Shown in pieces: positions 18,068-26,073 of a stretch of DNA of 47,702 nt. The stretch is from Coriobacteriales bacterium (GTDB taxonomy: Bacteria; Actinomycetota; Coriobacteriia; Coriobacteriales; UBA8131): NCBI GenBank assembly GCA_031263025.1, contig JAISGO010000012.1, positions 1-47,702 on the forward strand, read 5' to 3'. A program made the position numbers and the translations under genes. How positions within the stretch are numbered: the first letter of the stretch is position 1; the number at the start of each line of letters is the position of its first letter. Below the pieces are notes generated by a model. The model saw nothing but the letters and a program-made list of their open reading frames with translations, was not told the DNA's origin and did not search any database.

Positions 18068-20530
18068 ATGTATGAGTTTTCACCCGTCAGTCCGCGCGTA
18101 AAGAAGATCCACGAGCGGGTACGCAACCGTGTGGTGCGCGTGGACAGCGAACGGGCCCGGATCGTGATGGAGTCCTATAAGGCCAACCAGAACCTACCCT
18201 GGGTGCTGAAGATGCCGACCGCGACCAAGGATGTCTGCTTGAAGAAGACTTGCTGCGTCGATGATGACCAGATCTTCGTCGGCAACCACGGCGCCAGCGA
18301 GTTCGGCTCGCCGGACTGGGCGGAATGGGACGGCTGCGACTGGATCGTGGCCGAAATCGACGCCGACACCGATAAGCCCGAAGATGAGCGTGAGTGGCAT
18401 CTCGAAGAAGACGGTCTCTACCACAACAGCGATCCTAACGTGAAGATGTCGATCTCCCCGGATGACGTCGAGATTATCCGGGCGATGAAGCCTTTCTGGG
18501 ACGTCAACCGGGTGACTGCGGGCTGCCAGGCGGCCAAACCGGAGATGTTCGACTACCTGGCCAAGATGGGCGTCTCCGAGACTCGCCCCGGCCAACCGGT
18601 ACCCAACCTACCTTTTGGCCATTTCATCTGCCATCATGAGAAGATTATCGACGAGGGCTATGCTGCGATCAAGCAGAGCTGCCAGGATTGGCTGGACGCC
18701 CATGATGACGCCCTGCTCGGCGAAGACGTCGGCAAGAGCCTCTTCTATCGCGCTGAGATCCTGATCTGTGACGGTGCTATCGGTATGATTAAGAACTACG
18801 CCCAGGCCTGCCGTGATAAGGCGGCTGGCACTGCCGACCCTGCCCGCAAGGCTGAGCTGGAGAAGATGGCCGAGGGCTTGGACTGGATCTCCGAGAAACC
18901 TGCCCGCAACTTCTGGGAGGCCCTACAGGCTGCCCTGCTCTATCACATCGTGATCTACGCCGAGGCCAAAGAGCCCGCCCTGGCGCTTGGCCGGGTCGAC
19001 CAATACGCGGGGAAATTCCTGGTCAAGGAGCTCGATGAAGGCACTCTGACCTTGGAGCAGGCCCAGGAGATCGTGGACTGCTTCTTCCTCAAGTCCAACT
19101 GTTTCTACAACGCCGCTGCCAAGATCGTGACCAATATCACCGGTGCCGGCAACACCTACCAACATACCACCATCGGCGGGGTCAAGCCTGATGGCAGTGA
19201 TGCCTCCAACCCGATGACCTACATGGTGCTTGAGACCATCGGCCGGCTCTCCATGCACGACCCCTCGATCTCCTTCCGCTGCCACAAAGGCACCCCGGAC
19301 AAGCTCTGGGAGTGCGCCTTGGCCACCTCGCGCAAGGTCGGCGGTTTGCCGCTGTTCCAAAACGACGAAGTAGTGGTGCCGATGCTGCAAGACAAGCTCG
19401 GCTTCAGCCTCGAGGACGCCCGCAACTACGGCGTGATCGGTTGCCAGGAGTTCGTCGGCTGCGGTATGGACTGGCCAGAGCCTAACGGTATCCCGCCTTT
19501 CGCCTCGATCTGGTTCAACGCTATCTTCACTATGGCCATCAATGACGGCAAGAACCCAATGAACGGTTTCCAATCCAAGCTCCATACCGGCTTCCTCTAT
19601 GACATGAAGTCGATGGACGAGGTGCGCGACGCCCTGCGTAAGATGATTGAGCATTGCATGGGCTACATCGTCTCCTACAAGAACTGGGTCGAGCATTTCT
19701 ATAAAGAGCGCGCCCCGCTGGCGGCGATCTCGCTGGCCCAGGACGATTGCCTGAAGAACGGCAAGGACGTGATGAGTGGCGGTGCCCGTTATAACTCCTA
19801 TGGCGGTACCATGACCGGCATCGGCACCGTGGCTGATTCGCTCTCGACCATTAAGTATGCCGTCTTCGAGCATCAGATCTGCACCATGCGCGAGCTCTAT
19901 GACGCAGTCATGGACAACTGGGAAGGCCACGAGCAGCTGCAGGCCCGTATCCTGGCTGAGGTGCCCCATTATGGCAATGACGACCCCTATGTCGACGATG
20001 AGGTCAAATGGCTGGCTGATATGTATGTCGAGCTTTGCACCCACTATTACAGCGAGCGCTGCAAGGTCTATCGCCCCGGTCTCTATGGCGCCTCCGACCA
20101 CGTCAACCAAGGCTTCGTGACCTGGGCGACCCCCGACGGCCGTCAAAAGGGCACGCCTTTGGCTGATGCCACCTCGCCGGCCCAGGGCCGCGACAAGTCC
20201 GGCCCCACTGCCATCTTCAACTCGGCGGTGGCTTTCGACCACAACCAATTCCCGGACGGTTTGGCCCTCAACATTAAGATCCATCCCACTTCGGTGGCCA
20301 ACGACGAGGGCATGGACAAGTTGGAGAACCTGACCAAGACCTATTTCGACAACGGCGGCATGGAGGTCCAGTACAACATCGTCTCCTCCGACACCCTGCG
20401 CAAGGCCCAGAAGGATCCTGGATCCTACCGCGACCTGGTGGTGCGCATCGCCGGATTCTCGGCTTACTTCGTGGATATGGCGCCCGAGCTGCAAAACGAC
20501 ATCATCAGCCGTAACGAGGTTGAGGTTTAA
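18068..20530 (+). CDS. Glycyl-radical enzyme (PFL/GRE superfamily), GRE1, substrate unassigned
   Basis: Active-site loop VIGCQEFVGCGMDW (Cys codon 19442-19444), glycyl-radical motif VVRIAGFSAYF (Gly codon 20453-20455); SD GAAAGGAGG. Confidence 0.93.
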   Translation: MYEFSPVSPRVKKIHERVRNRVVRVDSERARIVMESYKANQNLPWVLKMPTATKDVCLKKTCCVDDDQIFVGNHGASEFGSPDWAEWDGCDWIVAEIDADTDKPEDEREWHLEEDGLYHNSDPNVKMSISPDDVEIIRAMKPFWDVNRVTAGCQAAKPEMFDYLAKMGVSETRPGQPVPNLPFGHFICHHEKIIDEGYAAIKQSCQDWLDAHDDALLGEDVGKSLFYRAEILICDGAIGMIKNYAQACRDKAAGTADPARKAELEKMAEGLDWISEKPARNFWEALQAALLYHIVIYAEAKEPALALGRVDQYAGKFLVKELDEGTLTLEQAQEIVDCFFLKSNCFYNAAAKIVTNITGAGNTYQHTTIGGVKPDGSDASNPMTYMVLETIGRLSMHDPSISFRCHKGTPDKLWECALATSRKVGGLPLFQNDEVVVPMLQDKLGFSLEDARNYGVIGCQEFVGCGMDWPEPNGIPPFASIWFNAIFTMAINDGKNPMNGFQSKLHTGFLYDMKSMDEVRDALRKMIEHCMGYIVSYKNWVEHFYKERAPLAAISLAQDDCLKNGKDVMSGGARYNSYGGTMTGIGTVADSLSTIKYAVFEHQICTMRELYDAVMDNWEGHEQLQARILAEVPHYGNDDPYVDDEVKWLADMYVELCTHYYSERCKVYRPGLYGASDHVNQGFVTWATPDGRQKGTPLADATSPAQGRDKSGPTAIFNSAVAFDHNQFPDGLALNIKIHPTSVANDEGMDKLENLTKTYFDNGGMEVQYNIVSSDTLRKAQKDPGSYRDLVVRIAGFSAYFVDMAPELQNDIISRNEVEV

Positions 20531-20544
20531 GGGGTTTATCGTCT

Positions 20545-20601
20545 ACAGCGGCCCTTGGCCCACGTCTTGGAGGAGCGTGGTCTTGTGGGGCGTAGGTCTT
20601 A
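20545..20601 (+). promoter_or_regulatory. Stem-loop ACAGCGGCCC...GGGCCGCTGT between GRE1 and ALDH
   Basis: 10-bp perfect stem, 37-nt loop, T-rich tract downstream (GTTAGTTTTTT). Confidence 0.55.
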
Positions 20602-20645
20602 GGGCCGCTGTGTCATTGTTAGTTTTTTGAAAGGAAGGTATTCGA

Positions 20646-22136
20646 ATGCCTGAACATGGGTATACCTGTAAACTACAGGACAAATACCAGCTTTACATTG
20701 ATGGGCAATGGAAGGACGCCTCGGACGGGGCTACCTTCAAGACCTATTGCCCAGCTACTGGCGAAGTCTTGGCCGAGTGTGCCCAAGCTACCAAGGAAGA
20801 CGTGGACGAGGCAGTCACTGCCGCTTGGAAGGCTTGGGACAGCTGGAAGAAGACCTCACCAGCCGAGCGCGCTAAGTACTTGAACGCCATCGCCGACGCG
20901 ATCGACGCCAACGCCGAGCAGCTGATCAATGTGGAAAGCGCGGACAATGGTAAGGCCATCCGTGAGGCGACTTTCGTGGACATCCCCGAGACCGCCGGCA
21001 TGTACCGCTATTATGCCGGTATCATCCAGGCCGCCCAGGGCTCGGCCCAGATGGTCAATGACGACATGATGTCCTTGATTCTACACGAGCCGATCGGGGT
21101 AGTCGGGGAGATCGTTCCTTGGAACTTCCCCTTCACCATCGCCTCTTGGAAGATGGCCCCGGCCTTAGCGGCTGGTTGCTGCATCGTTTTCAAGCCCTCC
21201 AGTTCGACCTCTTTGTCGGTACTGGAGCTGACCAAGCTAATCGCTGAGATCCTGCCTCCAGGTGTCTTCAACCTGGTCACTGGTTCAGGCTCGAAGTCCG
21301 GCCAATACATCCTCGAGCATCCGGATATCCGCAAGCTCTCCTTCACTGGTTCGACCCAGGTCGGCTACAACGTCGCCCACAACGCGGCCGATAAGGTGAT
21401 TCCGGCTACCCTGGAGCTGGGCGGTAAGTCTGCCAACATTTATTTCGAGGACTGCGATTGGGATGCTGCCATCGACGGCGCTCAGATGGGTATCCTCTGG
21501 AACGAGGGCCAGGTCTGCTGTGCTGGCTCGCGCATCCTTGTTCAAGAGTCTATCTATGACAAGTTCGTGGCCGATTTGGCCGCAGCTTTCGATAAGGTCA
21601 AGGTGGGGGAGCCATGGCTCATGGACACTCAGATGGGCTCCATCATCAGCGAAGGGCAGCTCAACAAAGTGCTCGAGTATGTCGACATCGGCAAGGCCGA
21701 GGGTGCCCGGGTGGCCGCTGGCGGCTATCGTATCACCGATGGTGAGCTGGCAAAGGGCAATTTCATGCGCCCGACCTTGTTAGCTGACGTGACCAATGAT
21801 ATGCGGGTGGCCCGTGAGGAGATCTTCGGGCCGGTCGCGGTCGTGATCAAGTTCAAAGACGAAGCTGACGCTATCCGTATCGCTAATGACAACGATTATG
21901 GTCTGGGAGGAGGTGTATGGACCAAAGACATCTCCCGGGCCCTACGGGTCGCTCGGGCGGTGCAGACCGGACGGATGTGGATTAACCAGTACAACACGAT
22001 GCCAGCTGGAGCCCCCTTTGGAGGCTACAAGAAATCAGGCTATGGCCGCGAGCTCTGCGAAGAGACGCTCGGCTACTATTCTGAGACCAAGAGCATCGTG
22101 ATTAACCTGAACGTCGCCCCGATCGGTTTATATTAA
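20646..22136 (+). CDS. NAD(P)+-dependent (non-acylating) aldehyde dehydrogenase
   Basis: LELGGKSANI, GQVCCAGSR catalytic Cys, EEIFGPV; betaine/retinal-type ALDH. Confidence 0.93.
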   Translation: MPEHGYTCKLQDKYQLYIDGQWKDASDGATFKTYCPATGEVLAECAQATKEDVDEAVTAAWKAWDSWKKTSPAERAKYLNAIADAIDANAEQLINVESADNGKAIREATFVDIPETAGMYRYYAGIIQAAQGSAQMVNDDMMSLILHEPIGVVGEIVPWNFPFTIASWKMAPALAAGCCIVFKPSSSTSLSVLELTKLIAEILPPGVFNLVTGSGSKSGQYILEHPDIRKLSFTGSTQVGYNVAHNAADKVIPATLELGGKSANIYFEDCDWDAAIDGAQMGILWNEGQVCCAGSRILVQESIYDKFVADLAAAFDKVKVGEPWLMDTQMGSIISEGQLNKVLEYVDIGKAEGARVAAGGYRITDGELAKGNFMRPTLLADVTNDMRVAREEIFGPVAVVIKFKDEADAIRIANDNDYGLGGGVWTKDISRALRVARAVQTGRMWINQYNTMPAGAPFGGYKKSGYGRELCEETLGYYSETKSIVINLNVAPIGLY

Positions 22137-22175
22137 CCCAAGAAATGTTCAAAGCACTAAGGAGTAGGAATTCCA

Positions 22176-23414
22176 ATGAAAATCCAAACTAAGGCGATTA
22201 TCGCCTCCATCGGCGCCTACCTGATTGGTATGGGTGCCATCAGCGTGACCCCTGCCTTGCACGCTATCGGCGCCACCTTTAGCGACCAGGGTACCATGAT
22301 GATCCAGATGATCTCGACCCTGCCGCCTTTCTTCATTGCCATCGGTAACCTGATCGCCCCGGCTGTGGCCAACTTGATCTCCAAGAAGGCCACCTTGATC
22401 ATCGCCCAGGTGCTCTTCCTGGTCGGTATCCTACCGGTCTGGTTCCACGACAGCTTTATGCTGATCCTGGTCACCCGCGCAATCCTGGGCCTTGGCGTTG
22501 GCCTGATGATGCCTTTGGCCGAAGATCTGATCTTCACCCATTCTGAGACCCCCAAGATCGCCAACCGCGCGATTGGCTGGATGAACTCCGCTGGCGGCGC
22601 CGGCGCGATCTTCTTCGCCCTGGTCGGCGGCGTGCTTGTGGCCATCTCCTGGGTCGCCACATTCTGGGTTCACCTGCTCGGCATCCTCACCCTGATCATT
22701 GTGATCGCTTTCTGCCCGCAGGACCATCCGCGTCAAGAAGAACATGACAAGTCCAAGTTCACTGTTACCGGTAAGAGCTTCTTCTATGCCGTTATCTGCT
22801 TCCTTTACATCCTCTTCTTCAACAACCACACCGTCAACCTCTCCTTCGTGATCGCCCAGACCCCGTCTTTGGTCGGCGGTGGCGGTGAGGCCGCGGTCGG
22901 TGCCAACACCGGTATCGCTATGGCGATATTCCTGGTCGGCCTGGTCGTCTCCGGCATCATCTACGGCCCCATCGGCAACAAGCTACAAGAGCTCTCCCTG
23001 CCGGTAGGCGTGGCGGTCTCCGCGATCGCGCTCTTCGGCTGCGCTTTCTCTGGCAGCTTGGTGATGCTCTCGATCGCCTGCTTCCTGGCTGGTATCGGCA
23101 TGGGCTTCTTCATGCCGGGCGTGATGAACGGTGCCGCTAAAGGGGCAAAATCTCCCCAGACCGTGGCTTTCGCGATGTCTCTGGTGGGCGTCTTGATGAC
23201 CATCGGGCAGTTCATCTGCACCTATGTCGCCACCCCCATCACTATCGCCATCTTCGGTATGGGCACCAGCAATCCGGCGGTGGAGGCGGGTAGCCCCCTG
23301 GCCTCCAACATCTACATCGTTTGTGGTGTCGCCCTGGTCATCATCTGCATCGTGACCATCTTCACTGAGATCGGCAAAGCCCGCAAGAGCTGGGCTGCTG
23401 AGCCAGCGAAATAA
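22176..23414 (+). CDS. MFS transporter
   Basis: About 12 hydrophobic segments, MFS-like RAILGLGVGLMMPLAEDL; 412 aa. Confidence 0.88.
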   Translation: MKIQTKAIIASIGAYLIGMGAISVTPALHAIGATFSDQGTMMIQMISTLPPFFIAIGNLIAPAVANLISKKATLIIAQVLFLVGILPVWFHDSFMLILVTRAILGLGVGLMMPLAEDLIFTHSETPKIANRAIGWMNSAGGAGAIFFALVGGVLVAISWVATFWVHLLGILTLIIVIAFCPQDHPRQEEHDKSKFTVTGKSFFYAVICFLYILFFNNHTVNLSFVIAQTPSLVGGGGEAAVGANTGIAMAIFLVGLVVSGIIYGPIGNKLQELSLPVGVAVSAIALFGCAFSGSLVMLSIACFLAGIGMGFFMPGVMNGAAKGAKSPQTVAFAMSLVGVLMTIGQFICTYVATPITIAIFGMGTSNPAVEAGSPLASNIYIVCGVALVIICIVTIFTEIGKARKSWAAEPAK

Positions 23415-23425
23415 TCGTGTATGGA

Positions 23426-23460
23426 CCGAGGGCGGTTCGGACGGCCGCCCTCGGTTATTT
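23426..23460 (+). terminator. Intrinsic terminator after the MFS gene
   Basis: CCGAGGGCGG-N9-CCGCCCTCGG followed by TTATTT. Confidence 0.8.
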
Positions 23461-23551
23461 ATCACCTAGGGATCAGCGTTCACGTTAATCCCGACTGTCC
23501 GGGTAGTCCTGATTCCTGCCCGGACAGCTTCCCACAGAAAGAGGGAATCAT

Positions 23552-25963
23552 ATGTATCAGAAAAGTCCGATTACCGATCGTATCGCCTTTATCCGCAAGC
23601 GTTACCGTGATACCCTGCCTACGGTCACCACTGAGCGCTTCAAGATCATCACTGAGTTCTACAAGGCCCATCCGGATCTGCCGGCGATGAAGAAGCGTGC
23701 ATATGCTTTTAAAGCGCTTTGCGAGCAAATGCCGACCCCAATCCATGAGAACGAATTAATCGTCGGCAACGTCACTGCCGTCTATCGCGGCTCTGCCCTC
23801 TACCCGGATTGTTCTGATTGGATGTTCGAGAACTTCCACCAGATCGATCCGCGTGAGCGCGACCTCGACCCCTATGACATCACTGACGAAGACCTCGAAT
23901 ACATCTGGAGTGAGGAAGAGTTTTGGTCAAAGCACAACCTTTCCAAGACCATGGACGACTCGCTCACCCCGGGTTTTCATGACATCCTCGGTAACGGCGT
24001 CACCACCTTTGGCGACCGGGCCTGCTGCACCATGCCGACCGGTCATTATTGCGTTGACTTCGCCAGCGTGATCAATAAGGGCTTCAAGGCGATCGGCGAT
24101 GAGGCCCGGGCCAAGCTGGCTGCCATCGATGGCAAGCTCTATGGCGAGGACGCCAAGAAGGCCCAGTTCTATGAGGCAGTCTCGATCGTCTCTGACGCCA
24201 TCATCGTTTATGCCGAGCGCTATGCCGCTGAGGCCAAGCGTCAAGCCGAGGCCTGTTCTGATCCAGAGCGTAAGGCCGAGCTGGAGATGATGTCCGCCTC
24301 ACTCGACTGGATCTTCAAGAATCCCTGCCGCACCCTCTATGAAGCCACTGAGGCGACTTACCTCTACCAGACCGCCAGCGGCATGGCCGAGGCCCTGCAC
24401 GGCACCTCCTGGGGGCGGGCTGACCAATATCTGGGCGGATTCTATAAAGAGGACATCGAAGCCGGGCGCATCACTCCGGAGTATGGCCAGGAGATCATCG
24501 ACTCCTTCTGTCTGAAGATCTCCGAGACCAACCGGGTCTCCGCGGCCATGGTCACCTACGCTATCGGTGGCTATACCTCGGGCCAACTGCTTACTTTGGG
24601 CGGGGTTGACCGCCAAGGTAAGGATGCCACTAACCCCTTGACCTATATGTTCCTGCAGGCGGCCGATCGGCTCGACTTGCATGATCCGCCGATGTCCCTA
24701 CGTATCGATGACGACACGCCTGAAGACCTCTGGGAAGCCGCCATCGAGACCACCAAACGCCACGGCGGACTGCCTACTTTCCAGAGCGACAACGCCATCA
24801 TCCCGGCCCTTGAGAAGCGAATGTCCTTAGAGGATGCCCGTGACTACTGCTTGATCGGTTGTGTCGAGCCAGCTGGCTCGGGTAATGATTGGCCGGCTTG
24901 CGGCGGTGCCGGACAAGAGTCCTTCTGGTTACTCTCTGGCCTGATTAACCAGGCCATCAACAACGGGGAGAACCCGCAAAAGGACAAGGAGGGCAAGACC
25001 TCCGGTCAGACCGGCCCGGCTACCGGCTATCTCTATGAGATGAAGGATTTCGACGAGGTACTCGCGGCGGTCAAGACCCAGATGGATTATTGGGTCGACT
25101 GGCATGTCGCTTTCACTAATATCCATGAGTACGTGGTGGCTGAGAATGCCCCCTTGCCGGTGATATCGGCGGTGATGGACGGCTGCATGGAATCCGGCAA
25201 AGACGTCTCCTGGGGCGGTGCCGAGCACAACTCTACCGGTTTCGCCGGAGTCGGCCTGGGCACTCTGGTGGACAGTCTCGCCGTGATCAAGTACATGGTC
25301 TTCGACAAGAAGCTGATCGACGCCAAGGACTTCCTCGAGGCGGTCAACTCCAACTGGGAAGGCCAGGAGGAGCTGCGCCAGACCATTCACAAGATCGTAC
25401 CGCGCTACGGCAACGACGACCCCTATGTCGACGAGATCGCCAAATGGGTGGCCGATAACTTCGCCGAGAAGGTCAACTCCTGCACCGGTCCGCGTGGCAA
25501 CCATTTCTCCTGTGGCCTCTATCCGGTGGCCATGCACGTGCTCTATGGCATGATGTCTCCGGCTACCCCGGACGGGCGCAAGGCCGGCGAGCCCCTCTCT
25601 GACGGTATCTCGCCAGTGCAGCAGATGGACAAGTCAGGCCCGCTCTCGACCCTCAAGTCGACCAGCGTCTTTGACCATTCTAAGTTTCCTAACGGCACCC
25701 TGCTCAATATGAAGCTCCACCCCAAGTCGGTCGAAGGCGAGGGTCTGCATAAGCTCGAGGCTTTGATCAAGTCCTATATGGACCTCGGCGGTATGGAGTT
25801 ACAGTTCAACATCGTCAGCCCTGAGACTCTGCGCGACGCCCAGGCCAACCCTGAGGCGCACAAGGACCTGGTGGTGCGTATCGCCGGTTTCTCGGCCTAC
25901 TTCACCGAGCTCTACAAGGGCATGCAGGACGACGTGATCTACCGGACTGAAGTCGAGATCTGA
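23552..25963 (+). CDS. Glycyl-radical enzyme GRE2
   Basis: LIGCVEPAGSGNDWPACGG active-site loop; VVRIAGFSAYF glycyl motif; 803 aa. Confidence 0.93.
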   Translation: MYQKSPITDRIAFIRKRYRDTLPTVTTERFKIITEFYKAHPDLPAMKKRAYAFKALCEQMPTPIHENELIVGNVTAVYRGSALYPDCSDWMFENFHQIDPRERDLDPYDITDEDLEYIWSEEEFWSKHNLSKTMDDSLTPGFHDILGNGVTTFGDRACCTMPTGHYCVDFASVINKGFKAIGDEARAKLAAIDGKLYGEDAKKAQFYEAVSIVSDAIIVYAERYAAEAKRQAEACSDPERKAELEMMSASLDWIFKNPCRTLYEATEATYLYQTASGMAEALHGTSWGRADQYLGGFYKEDIEAGRITPEYGQEIIDSFCLKISETNRVSAAMVTYAIGGYTSGQLLTLGGVDRQGKDATNPLTYMFLQAADRLDLHDPPMSLRIDDDTPEDLWEAAIETTKRHGGLPTFQSDNAIIPALEKRMSLEDARDYCLIGCVEPAGSGNDWPACGGAGQESFWLLSGLINQAINNGENPQKDKEGKTSGQTGPATGYLYEMKDFDEVLAAVKTQMDYWVDWHVAFTNIHEYVVAENAPLPVISAVMDGCMESGKDVSWGGAEHNSTGFAGVGLGTLVDSLAVIKYMVFDKKLIDAKDFLEAVNSNWEGQEELRQTIHKIVPRYGNDDPYVDEIAKWVADNFAEKVNSCTGPRGNHFSCGLYPVAMHVLYGMMSPATPDGRKAGEPLSDGISPVQQMDKSGPLSTLKSTSVFDHSKFPNGTLLNMKLHPKSVEGEGLHKLEALIKSYMDLGGMELQFNIVSPETLRDAQANPEAHKDLVVRIAGFSAYFTELYKGMQDDVIYRTEVEI

Positions 25964-25990
25964 CCGAAAGCCAGTGCATGACAGACATTA

Positions 25991-26030
25991 CCAACCGGGC
26001 TTGTCACGGATAGGCCCGGTTGGTTCTTAT
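25991..26030 (+). terminator. Stem-loop/terminator between GRE2 and GRE3
   Basis: CCAACCGGGC-N13-GCCCGGTTGG followed by TTCTTAT. Confidence 0.7.
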
Positions 26031-26073
26031 CCAAGATCGAATACTTATTTGTCAAACGAAAGAAGCATCATCT

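Noticed and set aside
18923-20494. 523-aa minus-strand ORF overlapping GRE1
   Set aside because: Fully antisense to a well-supported GRE; low-complexity H/V/G/L-rich translation typical of GC-biased antisense frames; no motif.
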